A stretch of 64,000 bases of DNA from Fomes fomentarius (Eukaryota; Basidiomycota; Agaricomycetes; Polyporales; Polyporaceae). This document shows positions 44,249-55,743 of this stretch, piece after piece. Every line of letters begins with the position of its first letter. The first letter of the stretch is position 1. The notes beneath the pieces were generated by a model. The model worked only from the letters and a program-made list of their open reading frames with translations, was not told the origin of the DNA and ran no database searches. The position numbers and the translations under genes are program-made. Where the stretch lies: NCBI GenBank assembly GCA_022606135.1, contig JABYQN010000004.1:1364001-1428000 (forward strand), read 5' to 3'.

Positions 44249-47200
44249 ATGTTGCGCTGGGCGCAGACCGTCCGACTCGGGGGCGGCTGCGACGGTGCCC
44301 TGCCACGGTTTGGGTGAGTATATCTCCGGACTACTGGTGAGTTGCGTTGACCTCCATCTAGGATCGTCTATTATGACACCTCACATCCTCGCTTCGCGTC
44401 CACGGCTTCGTCAAGACAGCTTTGGCTGGCGCGCGGGGCTCAGAGCAATAGTGCTACCTTCTCCTTTACTCACAGCCCAGCTACTCTCAACCTGAAGTCG
44501 CCATATCCCCCTTCATCCGTGCGTACTCGCAACGCATCGGTGTCCGGCCCCAATGTCGGCGGCCATCGGGTCACCGAGGATGGGAGGAACGCGAGTCTAT
44601 CGCCGGATAGCCCCGTTCTTGGACTACCCTCTCTTCCTCAAATCGTCGGGTCATCGACGTTTCCTGAATCCCCTCACGTTCGCTCCATGGCCAAACTCCG
44701 CGCATTTCTTTTTGACCAGTCATCCCCATGGCTCTTTACGGTTCGCGACATCAGACACCGGTACACCCTGTGGAAATCCGCTGGCGTTCTGAGAGACCTT
44801 CATTCGGAGGATATGAGCGCCCTCATATGCTTGCTTGGAACTTTATCTACGTCTGAGTTGAGGAAGCCTCACGCTTCATCCCATGCCCATCCTCGTGCAT
44901 TCCACATGTCCAAGGCTGCATCTGCACCCTATTGGCAGTTCATTGAGCGAATCGGTCAAGACAAACGTTGGCTAAGGTACCCCCTACTGCCTTCGGACCA
45001 TTATTGGCTCATGCGTGCTGCTCTTGCGCGGGTTTCGGAGTTTATGCAGACCGGTGAGACGAACTGGCCATAATGGGTTCCCCAAGTCACTGAGACCTGA
45101 TCATAGATCCTCACGAAGCTGGGCGTCGGCTCGCGAAGGCCAGGCGGCACTATAATGCAATGCGCGAGACTCGTCCCGAGATACATCACCCATATCTTCG
45201 CGCGCTGCTTCTCTTTCCTACGTCTGACTCTCTCGAGGAACTAGTTGCATGCTTTGTGCGGATATTGGAGTTGGGCAGTCACTGCGACACGAATATCACG
45301 GAAACATTCTCTCTTGCCATCCTTCAACTCCAGACTGGGACTCTGACTACATCGAGGGAGTCGGTACTACGTGTCCTATCTCTTAATCTCTCTCGCACCG
45401 AAGGAATCCAGCGGCCATCGGCATCATCCGACACTAGGGCGCAGATTGATTCTTCTTTGGACATCCATAATCTTGTGATGGCTTTGGATGAGGCTGCCTT
45501 CGGGATCGTAGGGGCTGACAAGTCGTCCGGGGTTCCTATGGACGAGAGCGTTGCAGACTGGGGTATCATAGTCGCGAAGAGAGTGTTCGTCGTATCTGGA
45601 GCCGAGGACACGACCACAGGCCTCCGGTGGAACTGCCTTCTCTTGCTCGCACTCGCCCGCACGCGCTCCACCTCAGGTGCAGGGCAGGCCGTAGACATGG
45701 CGAAGGATCCAGTACAGCAGGCTGCGGTTATCGAGTGGCAGACTATATGCGTCCTTGCGGCCCTGGACAGTCTATTACACTCTCCTGGATTCGTTGCAGA
45801 ATCCGATTCATTACATGGCCTCTCTCAAGTCGTACGTCGGAGTTGGACGGATTGGACCACAGTGGATCATTCGATGGCACCCCCACGCTCCGATCTCGTC
45901 ACCCGTATCATCTGCACCTCGTTTCTGAAACTCGCGGGTTTGCTCAAGGATAGGGCATTGGTTGAAGCCTGCCGGGCGTTTTGTGTCCAGGCAGAACTTT
46001 GGATTGATCGCGAGTCTCAACCCGATACTGCTGCCGGCTTACAGGCCCTTGCCACGGAACAGCTCTACGCCTCGCTGGTGTGTGGAAACTTCTTCGAACG
46101 CGCCCTCGTGGACCTGATGGTGAATACGAACCGCCTCGGCATACTACGTGGAGCGGTGGACGTGTCCATCGAGCGTTACTCCCGCGTCGATCCGGAGCAG
46201 GCTCAAGAGCTCATCGCTTTGGCGAGCAACCGAGGCGTGGTGCCGACCGACAAGGTCGTCGCGGCCGTCGGTGTCGCCCTCGCAGAGCGCGGGGTCAGCA
46301 ACTACTTTGATCGATATATGAACAACCCCAATCTTCCGCAGGAGTTACGTGCAGGCGTTGCGTCGGCGCATCTGCGGATGTACATCCGCTACGGCCGTCG
46401 GTTCATCGACCCCAGCGAAATTGCCGCGGTCGTCGAAGAGCTTTCCCTCAATGGTGCCGAGCTGGGCGAGTCTAGCCGGCTGCTCGTGTGGCTGCGATCC
46501 TCCCTGTTGGTGCTGATCCGCCACCAGCACGCCCCGAAGGTCGTGGAAGTTGTCGAATGCATCGCAGAGCTGTATCCAGCCATATTCTCGGAAGTCTTCT
46601 ACACTCGTCTCTTACGCACGCTGCTGTACCACAGACAGTTCCGCCTCGCGCAGCGTATTTTCATGCATTGTCTACCGCGGTATCCCGAAAGAGGCCACAT
46701 CTGGACGTCGCTCGTCCTCTTCCGGTTCGTGCGTGCGGGGGCAAAACACCTTGCGACCGGGCTGTCGAAAGACTTCCGGGTAACGAGACATCCCTCCTTC
46801 ATGAAGATCTACCGCGCTGTCCATACCCGCAAACGCATCGTTGACTTCGTCAAGATGAGCAGCCACTCTTCGCCTGCTGGTATAACCGCCAACGACCACG
46901 CATGGCGCTACACCATCAACATGCTTGTTCGCTCTGGGCGCTTCCAGACTGCGAAGCAATTCTTTAGGGAGGTTTTCGAGAGGGCGACTCCTCACGTCCG
47001 CACCTCCTTGGGCAACAACATTCTCCACGGGTACCTATTGAAACGACGCTCGTCTAATCGGCAACGACTAAGGCAAGTCGTGGACACCTACCGGGCGTTC
47101 CGGGAGGAGTACGGTTTCGTCCCGGACCACGTCACCGTGAACGTCTTGCTGAAGGCGCATCTACGTTCGATGACGGAGATCGACGGACCACGGGCGCGAC

Positions 47201-47565
47201 AGCTCTTCGACCAGCTCGTGCGCATGGGATATCCGGCCAACACCGATATCACGCCGCGGCACACATCCGCATCTTCGGATGAGACGTCCGTCCCCGCCGT
47301 TGACCTGCCGCCTTTCGGGGCTCCGCAGGTGCCTGTGCGCAGCGTCATTGTCGGGCAGCTCGAGATCCCTCGCGTGGAGGATCCGTTACTGTACAAGCGA
47401 CATGTGCGGCCGTTGTACAAGATGTTCGTGAAGGCGTTCTACGAGAGGCGGGATGTCGTCGCGGCGAGAAAGGTTGTGGGTATCTTGAAAGTGTTGGAGT
47501 CAAGGGGATGGAGATCGTCGCGCTCTATTGAGAATCGTGTAGAGACCAGGAGTGGGCGAGGTTGA
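44249..47565 (+). CDS. Large PPR-like protein, probably mitochondrial
   Basis: The start is the ATG at 44249; its short exon (MLRWAQTVRLGGG...) ends at GGGTGAG, and the acceptor near 44362 keeps frame. The first 40 residues are rich in Arg, Ser and Ala without acids (then HPRFASTASSRQLWLARGAQ), as in mitochondrial presequences. A second intron lies at about 45052-45105. The 801-codon final exon is helical. In its second half it has PPR-like helix pairs: HAWRYTINMLVRSGRFQTAK, QFFREVFERA, then VVDTYRAFREEYGFVPDHVT and VNVLLKAHLRS. About 1,000 residues in total. PPR proteins bind organellar RNA in processing or translation. The repeats here are degenerate, as usual in fungi, so the repeat number and target are not assigned. 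Confidence 0.78.
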
Positions 47566-47999
47566 CACCGTGAAGTGTGTTACGAATTCTTGTATATTGG
47601 TCTGGGTTCAGGAAGTACATGGTGTCGCTCTGTTCAGTGCTCTGATCCACACTCATTTGTGATCAGGCAAACTATACCGATGCAATGACTGATTGGTTCC
47701 AACTTCAACATACCCTTTCTCCGATTATATCCACGCAACCAGGTAGAATTATCTACGAATACATCATCCACCGATACAGACAGATAGTAACTATGCGATA
47801 TTGATGGCTGGAGTACAGCATAAAGATAATAAGAATATTAAAACAATGACCCTCGTCCCTTCAAACGAATATGGAGGAAGAGGACAGATTCCGGACGAGA
47901 GGTAGGCATGCTCTGTCCCACACAGCATATGCACGCCATCACCGCCCATGAGTCCCGCTCAGACAGATATGCATGATCGAAGCATCCATGAGCGAGCGT
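47566..47999. other. Convergent 3' region
   Basis: Lies between the stop codons of the PPR gene (+) and the nuclear protein gene (-). AT-rich near 47820-47850, fitting 3' ends. No gene seen. Confidence 0.6.
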
Positions 48000-50656
48000 T
48001 CAGTCCTCAAATCCCATCTCATGATCCCTCTTCGCCCTCTTGAGCTGGGCGCGTTCCTCCTCTGACATAGCGTACCAGCCCTCGACGCTCTCCTCGAGCT
48101 CCATCTCCCACTTCTCCTCAAGCTCAAGCATCTTCTTGCTCTTCGGCTTCGGCGGAGCCTTCGGGGGAGGAGGGGGCGGCGTACGGCGGTTCGGATGGAG
48201 GGGCGCGATGCGACGCAATGCGCTCTTCGACGCCTTCGCAAGCGGCGAGTATACCGGGCGGGATGTTGCGGGGAAAGGTGAGCCCGGGAGGGAAGAGGCA
48301 CGGCGGATGAGCTCGGACATGGGCGTCATCTTGGTGTTCTTAGCCCCGATGGTGTAGGCGCGATTCGCCTCGGCGAAGTTTGGGCGCGACGGGACAGGGG
48401 TTACAGCAGGTTTGGGAAGCATAGATGTCGAGGACGAAGAGGCCGGATGAGCCGAGGGCATAGCAGGAGCATTGTTCTCCTGTACGGCATTGTTGAGTGC
48501 TGATCCATAGAACGAGCAGCGAAAGATGTAGGACTCACCTTCGAGCCCTTCTCAGCCCCAGAGGACTTCCGTCCGGCCTTCTTCTGCGCCGCGGGCGAGG
48601 GTGACGAGACCGCGGCGGTTGTGGAGTTGGTCGACACGTCGGCGATGTTCGCGCCGCCGCCGTCTTCATCGTCCGAGACCACAAGTGCCCGCTGCTTGCC
48701 CTTGCTCTGCTTTGACTTTGACGGCGGCTTGTCCGAGGGGTCCTCGAAAGGACTCGTCGCATCGTCGTCCTTGGCCGGTTCCGGGGGGTACCCTTCCCTC
48801 TGCGGTTCAACGCCGGAGCAGGGACTGGCGGGGGAGGCATCGCTTCCCTGTCCTTGTCCTTGCCGCAGTCCGTGACCAGCTCCGGCCCCTTGTCAGGCTC
48901 CTCAGCAACGTCCTTGCTTGCCGTGGCTTTGCCTTTGCCCTTTGCTCCAGCCTTCGCCTTTATTGGCTTCTCCTTCGGAGCCTTACCCTTCGCCGCAGGC
49001 TTCTTCGGTGCCTTCTTACTCTTCGCCCTCGACTTGGATGCACCGTCGCCACCCCACTCTTCCTCATCCTCCTCATCTATGCGAGCCTTCTTCCTACTCC
49101 TGGAAGGCTTCTCGACGGGCTCGTCGTCCCACTCCTCTTCGTCGTCGTCCTCACGCTTCCGACGGGCGGGGGATTTGGGCTTCGCCGGGGCTGGTGGCTG
49201 CGTCTCCGGTACAACCTGAGGCGACGGGACTGGTGCCCGGATTGGCGCGGGCCCTTCCTTGTCCTTCTGCTGAGCCCTACGTGCGTCCACGGATCCAGGG
49301 GCATTCGCACCGGCAAAGATGCTATCCTCATCCGCTCCGAAGTCAGAATCATCACCATTCGCAGCGGCTGCGGGACCAGGCCGCTTCCGCTTGCGAGGCA
49401 TCGCTGGGGGTGGCGAGGACAATGGTGAATCGTGCCTCTGCCTAGGCACCCCAACTGATCCTGAATCCTGCGAGGTCCGCGGGGCCGAACGAGCAGAGGA
49501 GGACCCCGAGGTAGATGGAGGTGGAGGAGGGTCGGATGGCGGCAGTTGCGAGCTTGGACGGTGCAGATGAGGAGGCAGGACCGGTGGTAGGGGAGGGTCG
49601 GATGTGGGCATGGGGACGGTGTTCACATCCGACTCAAATCCGGGGTCGAGGACATGAGTTGTCTTCGTCCGTTTCTTTGGTGACGGCTTCGTTGAGTCCC
49701 TCGTCAGTTTGGCCCTGGCCTTGGCCGGACTCTTCTCTGAAGCCGACTGTTTCGGTGCTGCTGGCTTCTTGGCCTTCGCCTTCGACTTGGCCTTTGGAGC
49801 AGAGAGGAAGGATATCTCGTCTTCTGAAGAGAGTGAGATGACGTCGTCCTCGACAATCTGCCTGCTCTTCTGTGTACGCGCACGAGCGCGCAGCTTGGCT
49901 CGCTCAGCGATGTCCATCATCCCTTCATCAAGCATTTCAACACCACTGTCTGAAACACGGGGTGCATCGGAGTCGAGTATGGTCGTTGCAGTGAGAGGAA
50001 ATGACCGTGACGACGAAACAACGAGTTGTGGAGGTGGTGGAATGGAGTGCAAGTAGGGGAATGGCGTATCACCAGACGAAGGGAGAGCGCTCGAGGGTGT
50101 CCCATTAGTAATGGAGGAGTCTTTGCGCTTGTACGCAGGACGAGGGCGTGGTTTGGTCTTAGCGGATGCAATTGAAGGAGTGAACATGGAAATGGAGCTG
50201 TCTCCGTTCTTGCTCTGTCCTACGCTCTGGTTACCAAGCCCGAACGATGAGATATCGGAGACTACCGAGCGGTCAACGGTGAAATCGGCAGTTTGAATGG
50301 TGGAGACTGCTGATATATGCACTTCATTAGCATATACATATCACTCATATCCGAGGACGACTCACCTGAGCCATTCAGAGGGTTCTTGGGGATGGATGGG
50401 GATGGTTAGGAATCATGGAGCGTTCCGTGAAGTTGGGGGATTGTATTGTTGATACTACGGATATGTTCGCATCGCAGTATAAAATGCAATTGTAGCACTT
50501 ACCAGTTTCGTCATTCTCTCTGGTGGGCAGCGGCAGTGGAGGGGGCGGAGGTAGTCCTTGCGCAGCCTTCCTAACCAGCAGTTGTGGACCGAGGATCATC
50601 GACTCCTCCTCTTCGCTATCTTCGACATAGCCATCGTCGTATTCCGGCCTAGCCAT
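48000..50656 (-). CDS. Low-complexity nuclear protein with an apparent frameshift
   Basis: The ATG at 50656 opens an acidic N-terminus (MARPEYDDGYVEDSEEEESM) containing a short motif (ILGPQLLVRKAAQG). The main exon encodes long Ser/Pro stretches, Lys/Ala-rich basic runs and Asp/Glu runs, with many nuclear-signal-like clusters (SPARRKREDDDEEEW, SRKKARIDEEDEEEW). The C-terminus is the most conserved-looking part: a helical KKMLELEEKWEMELEESVEG followed by WYAMSEEERAQLKRAKRDHE, ending GFED and TGA at 48000. Near 48783-48795 the meaningful frame changes at a G/C homopolymer (GGGGGGTACCC on plus) and no proper intron fits. The first junction, near 50370-50500, is also unresolved. About 850 residues. 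Probably chromatin-associated by composition; no domain assigned. Confidence 0.65.
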
Positions 50657-50995
50657 CTCCTCCTAGATGACGCCGACAAGAAACAGGGAGGGAGGGAAAG
50701 AATCTGAAAAGAGCAGGTTATGGGCTGAAGCAGAAAGCGATCGAAGCTAAGCGCGCATGCGTGTGTCACTGTGTGTCTGGGTTTACGCGCGCTCAACACG
50801 TGTCTCGCGTTCCCTCCACCACGTGATCGCGTCTGCGAGGCGCGCCTCCGCCGCGGCATTTGAGCGCGGCTGGAAGTCCGGTTATGGGTCAGACTGGTGT
50901 CTCTCGGTGTCACTGTCAGCCTGGCAGCCTGCGCTCGATCCCAGCCGTCCCAGCCGTCCTCTTCTCCTCTACACCCATCTCCTCCCTCACGCATC
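50657..50995. promoter_or_regulatory. Compact divergent promoter
   Basis: 339 bases separate the ATG of the nuclear protein (-) from the ATG of the DUF427 protein (+), so both promoters and 5' untranslated regions share it. CT-rich before the plus-strand ATG. No TATA box found. Confidence 0.6.
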
Positions 50996-51964
50996 ATGTC
51001 TCGCGCTACCTTTCCCTTCGCACAGCTCCCTCACATCGAGTCAAGCCCCAAGCGGGTCCGCGTCCTCTTCGGTGGCGAGTACATCGTCGACACCACTGAT
51101 GCGCTCCTTGTGTAAGCCTGCTCAACGGTACCTCGCTCGACTCTGACTCACACTCACCCCAGCTGGCTGAAGCCTAACTACCCATACTACTTCTTCAAGA
51201 CGAAAGACGTGCCGCAGAAGTATCTCGTGGACGCCTTCCAGTCCCAGAAGCACCACATCTACGACATCGTTGTCGGGAACCGCCGGGCCGAAGCCGCGGC
51301 CACTGTGTATCACGATGACGAGCTCGACGGACTCATCCAGCTCGAGTTCAGCGAGATGGATGCTTGGTTCGAGGAGGACGAGGAGATCTTTGTCCATCCG
51401 AAGGACCCTTACAAGGTGTGCCTGCCATTCATCTCAGAATGGCACTTTCATCGCTGAGATCAGTGCTTACGTCCGCTCTGCAGCGTGTGGACGTATTACA
51501 GTCATCCAGACATGTTCGTATCGAGGTGAACGGCGTAGAGGTAGCAAACACGACGCGCTCCCGTCTCCTATTCGAGACTAGCCTTCCGATCAGGTATTAC
51601 ATCCCCAAGACGGACTGCAAATTGGAGCTTTTCACCCCTTCAGAAACAAGTACCCAATGTCCGTACAAGGTGCGCATATTCCATACCGTTGGTGTGCCTC
51701 ATCCCACGCTATGAGCTAACTATCTCCGGGTCCATTGTTGGCGTGTAGGGAGTCGCAAGTTACTACCATATCAACCTTTCTTCGGGTGAGATCCTTGAGG
51801 ACATCGTCTGGTGGTACCGCACCCCGCAGCTTGAATGCGCCGAGATCAAAGGGCACGTGGCCTTCTACAACGAGAAGGTCGACATCTACCTTGACGGTGT
51901 TCTTCAGCCCCGTCCCGAGAGCCCATGGGCGAGCAAGCGCGCGAGTGCCATCGTGCCGGTATGA
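50996..51964 (+). CDS. DUF427 (NTP_transf_9) domain protein, two tandem copies
   Basis: The ATG at 50996 opens MSRATFPFAQLPHIESSPKR, then VRVLFGGEYIVDTTDALLVW. Later exons give YPYYFFKTKDVPQKYL, then RRHVRIEVNGVEVANTTRSR-like residues and LPIRYYIPKTDCKLELF. The last exon gives VASYYHINLSSGEILEDIVW, WYRTPQLECAEIKGHVAFYN and EKVDIYLDGV, stopping with TGA at 51962. The pattern (strand, then TTRSRLLFETSLPIRYY..., then the DIVWWYRTP...VAFYNEKVD signature) is that of DUF427. A weaker first copy sits in the N-terminal half. About 270 residues in four exons. The molecular function of the family is unknown. No signal peptide. Confidence 0.82.
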
Positions 51965-52260
51965 GCGACATCCTGTGAACGCAGACGTGCGCGACAAATG
52001 CCCTGTAATTTGAGTAATCAGCCATCGGACATGCATAGGACATTCTAGTGAGCTTCGTGTACATCGTACTGCTCTCGATATGCTTGGACATCATCACAAA
52101 TACGCACTATATATCTTAGACACAAATCACACCTACTTCTCGCATGCTTCTTCTAATTAATGATCCAGTTGTACGCCATAGGAACTGGGATAGCGATACA
52201 TTACGACAGCAAAGCAGTGAATAGCGTAGTACGGCGCGGTAAAGAGGAGGAGATGAATGG
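51965..52260. other. Convergent 3' region
   Basis: Between the DUF427 gene (+) and VPS51 (-). No gene seen. Confidence 0.6.
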
Positions 52261-53264
52261 TCATGATGATGCTGAGGAAGCAGGTATGTGGTGCTGCGGT
52301 GGTCGTCGTTCGTTAGGCGATTGTTGTTCTACTGCGATTTCAGCGGAGAGTCGAGATATCTCGGAAAAGGCGGCGCGTAGTAGGTCCAGGTCCGCGTCTA
52401 GGTTCTCCGCACGAGACTTCATCTACAGAATACGTCAGTATCCCAGAGACTTGGGGCAGTCCAAGTGGGCGTCGTGATGACATACAGCAGCAATAGTATC
52501 ACTAGCGGCGATGAGTTCGTGGTGATGGTTGTAAACTAAACTTTGTCGTTCGCTGTCTAGTTGTCGTATCTCTGAATGTAGAGAGACGGTCAGATACCTG
52601 TCGCGTGCGCGGACACAAGTGACGATGCACCTGTGAGTAAGTCATTCTCGGTCTTCATCAGGGTCGGCAATGATGACGTCGTGATCAACTGCTCGTAGTA
52701 CACCCGTGCATCGAACACAGGCGAGTCTACCCCGTATACACACACACACCCGATGCATTTCGATCGCGCGCAAAGCCACAACGTCCGCGTCCCACATCAG
52801 AGTTTGCAAGCGCGTCCAGCAGCCACACCGCTGCACTCACCAAAATTCATTGGGTCCTGACTACTCTTCCCATTCCCAAGCGGCGGCGGCGGGCCCAACC
52901 CAAGCCCATAGTGTTTCCTCAATAAATCCCTAGCACGCGTCTTCTGCGGCGTCCCCGGTGCCGTCCCCGCCCCTCCTGCCGGCCGCGACGCTGCAGACAT
53001 CCCCGTGTCCAGTCCCAAGCCAGAGACCGAGCCCGGAGCAGAGCCCGGAAGACCGTGACCTGACACGCGTCGTGTAGCGGACATCGAGCCGGAGGCACCC
53101 ACTGGAGTTGAGCGCAATGATGCTTGAGATGCTGGTCGGCGTAGAGGCGAGGAGGGTGGACGCGGGATGGACGCGTTGCGCGGCGTGAGCGGGGTATGCG
53201 GGGTGCCGGGTGTGTATGGAGGGGAATGGGGTGTCCGAGGCGGACTTCCAGGGGTGAGTGACAT
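52261..53264 (-). CDS. VPS51: VPS51-family GARP complex subunit
   Basis: VPS51 is the small subunit of the GARP tethering complex, which returns endosome-derived vesicles to the trans-Golgi. The ATG at 53264 opens a Pro/Ser/Thr-rich N-terminus (TPGSPPRTPHSPPYTPGTPH). The conserved core begins at RARDLLRKHYGLGLG and crosses an intron into DSPVFDARVYYEQLITTSSL, then PTLMKTENDLLT. Further exons give EIRQLDSERQSLVYNHHHEL, then IAASDTIAA and MKSRAENLDADLDLLRAAF. This Y-x2-L...E-x2-L...EIRxLDSE...LVYNHHxELI pattern is diagnostic for VPS51. The stop is TGA at 52261. About 265 residues in four exons, the usual size for the fungal short form. The region forms a coiled coil. Confidence 0.88.
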
Positions 53265-53407
53265 TCTGTGTTCGTGTAGTTTCTTCCGCTGTCGCGAGGC
53301 GTCGAAGGTACAGTCAAGGTATTGTCACTGTCACATTGTCAGTTCCCTCTGTCATACCCTTACTGTTTAAAAATATACTAACTACGTACAATGTAACTCT
53401 GCGGTAT
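53265..53407. other. Spacer between VPS51 and tRNA
   Basis: No gene; upstream region of VPS51 and 5' flank of the tRNA gene. Confidence 0.6.
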
Positions 53408-53491
53408 GGTTCCGTGGTCTAATGGTTATGACGTCTGCTTCACAAATGTTGAACACGCTGAAGGTTCCCGGTTCGATCCCGGGCGGAGCCA
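53408..53491 (+). tRNA. tRNA-Val with anticodon CAC and a short intron
   Basis: The 7-base acceptor arms GGTTCCG and CGGAGCC pair with one G-U pair, and A at 53491 is the discriminator. The D arm is GGTCTAATGGTTATGAC-like, matching the A box; TpsiC arm CCCGGTTCGATCCCGGG is perfect and matches the B box. The anticodon CAC is at 53441-53443, within the loop TTCACA. About 11 extra bases follow one position after the anticodon (about 53445-53455), the canonical site of nuclear tRNA introns. The 3' side of the anticodon stem (GCTGA) leaves one U-U mismatch with TCTGC. A TTTT tract at 53492-53495 follows, as a polymerase III terminator. Confidence 0.85.
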
Positions 53492-53495
53492 TTTT

Positions 53496-54020
53496 AAAGC
53501 GGGGCTTTTAGGTCCTTGACTAAATACTTAGACCCACGACCCCGTCTCTACGGCTAGCAGGCTGCATATTTTTCCTGCCGGTGTAGAGATGAACTAGACC
53601 GCCTGTACACGGTCCTACCTATTTCCTGAGCCAGGGACATTTCAGGGAGAAGAAGACTCTATGTGTTTTGGGACAAAGGTCGGACTTTGGAAGGAAATAG
53701 GAGAGTCAGCCAAAGGACATTGAACTTTTCCTATCGATATTGTCCCACAGGAAGTATATCGGCCGCCGGCAGCATATCTAAATGGTACCCCACCAAGTTC
53801 CTTCCGATATCCCGGATACCACATACGGGGCCTTGCCCGTCGTGACTAACTTACTCACATCGAATCACCTGACGAAGAGAAGAGCTTATTCGTATACAGC
53901 AACACAGCAACTAGCATATATAGCATATAAACCCGTACCGGGCTTTGTGAAGTCCGCTCTATGATCCTCCCCTAGTACGCTGGGCAGGCACCCGCTGGGA
54001 GGATGGCTAGTCGTGAATGC
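53496..54020. other. Intergenic, no gene seen
   Basis: Only short frames. Contains the 3' flank of the minus-strand membrane-protein gene. Confidence 0.5.
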
Positions 54021-55286
54021 CTATGTGTGAGCGTTTGAGCGATACGTGCCGTTCGGATACGTGCGATCCTCCGTGTCTCGAAGATGGCTGACATTTGGGG
54101 GTATCGAGCCAGCACCTGCCGTGTTAGCGTCGCGCATTGCGGTGACACCCTGACCGCGTTCTTGCATCGCCACCAGACGTTCGCGGGAGAGCTCGCCCTT
54201 GTGCACGCCCTTGGACATCTGGAGGTCCCAGAAGAAAGTCAGAAGGTAGAAGGTAAACCCATACGCGATCGTCCACTCTACAATTGCTGTGGGAGAGATT
54301 GTGGTGTTTTACGTGAGCCGCACTGTTGTGTACGTTCGCGGCAGAATGCGAGAAGCGTGACTCACCTCCTGCATCGGCGGCTTTGAATAGCAGGACCGCA
54401 AACGCGATGGCGAGCAGTAGGAGAATCCCCACGATCACACCCTTGGCGATGTACGCTGCTTTGAGTTTTCTGATCTCTACGAAGTCTTGGCTGATCCACC
54501 AGTACTAGAAGCATACGAGTCAAGCCAAGGCGAACATGTGAGAGAATAGGTGTGCGAACGCACCTGAAGGATGGTGAAGATGGCGCTGAGGCCGACACCG
54601 ACAATGAATATGAGGAGGAAGAGCCGGTGGGGATTCGTGTAACGCTTCGTATCAAAAATCGACAGCAGTATGAGCCCGCAGCCTCCGATGAACGAGCCGA
54701 GTATGGCGAGTGAGGATAGTACGCGTTCCCGTCGGCGCATGTTCGCAACAAGTCTATCATTGTATTCCGAATTGGATAGGCCTCCTGATATGATTTCACT
54801 GCTGTGCTCACCGGCCATCGTGCCTCAGCCATCTCTCAACTAACAATGAGAGGAAGAACGACACTGCAGTGATCGCACAGCCCACAACGAACAGTGGTTT
54901 GAGCTTGTCCGCGCCGACGTCGGATATGTACGCAATCTTTCCCCCTTGCGAGACGTATTTCGGTCTTCCACTGGCCAGCCACGTTATGAGCAAAGCCCAA
55001 AGCGTACCTGCAACACACTGTCAGCCATCGCGAGCCAGATGCAAACACATGTGGAGGCGTACAGAACCAGATGAACGACCCGAAGAGTGGTATCCAGACA
55101 TAGAACCAGTGGTGCTGTTGATGTGGAAGAAAGAGCATGTTGAGGGGTCGTGTGAGTGTCGTAAGGGTCTTTGTAAACCACAATGCGTCTAGAAGTCTTG
55201 CAAGCCACGAGAGGTGATTCGGACTGCTGGACCGGACTAGGACCAACCGGAACTGCGGCTGGCAGGAGGCTGGGGTAAGGACTCAT
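54021..55286 (-). CDS. Frag1/DRAM/Sfk1-family membrane protein
   Basis: This family includes yeast Sfk1 (plasma-membrane lipid asymmetry and phosphoinositide signalling) and animal DRAM/PGAP2-like proteins. The ATG at 55286 opens MSPYPSLLPAAVPVGPSP. Exons give PHQQHHWFYVWIPLFGSFIWF, ALLITWLASGRPKYVSQGGK, IAYISDVGADKLKPLFVVG and SFFLSLLVERWLRHDGR. A spliced junction near 54750-54810 leads to LVANMRRRERVLSSLAILGS, then FIGGCGLILLSIFDTKRY, LFLLIFIVGVGLSAIFTILQ, and GVIVGILLLLAIAFAVLLF. About six membrane helices. A final exon gives a WTIAYGFTFYLLTFFWDLQM-type helix and a polar cytosolic tail ending in TAG at 54021. The YISDVGAxxLKPLF motif is the family hallmark. Frame is intact across the junctions I checked. 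Confidence 0.85.
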
Positions 55287-55743
55287 CGTGCCAAGGTTGG
55301 AGTGGGATGCCTTATGGACCAGCTCGACCACGACTTGACTGACCTACATCATACGCATGTAAGTATAGGTATATATGTACACGTAGTGACGTCATGGCCC
55401 CATCGATTGCCTTCACTTATCAGCCTCGGTTCGGTATCTCCGCGCCGGACTTGCACCTGTAGGCTTTGTCATTTCTGATCACCAAACACGACTCCAGCAA
55501 AGGATGTAAACGGCGATGGGAATAAGATGTGTAGATAGACACCACAGCAACTCCAAAACAATATACGACGGGTCAACAGGTCCACACCAGAGTTGTGAGG
55601 GGAATAGTGTACAACACATCGAACATAAGAACGGAACACGGTGGTTGGAATATATACCAAAGCGAGTAAAGGCACGCGTGCGCGGTCGTGGTAGTGGATA
55701 AGTTGCGGTACGATCATAGATATCACGAATAGGGAGAGGCAGG
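55287..55743. other. Intergenic region
   Basis: Upstream of the Frag1-family gene and downstream of the DsbA-like gene. No gene seen. Confidence 0.55.

Noticed and set aside
48601..49445. Long plus-strand frames (up to 275 codons) opposite the nuclear protein gene
   Set aside because: Compositional shadows of Lys/Ala/Pro/Ser-rich codons; translations are Leu/Arg/Pro-biased without domains.
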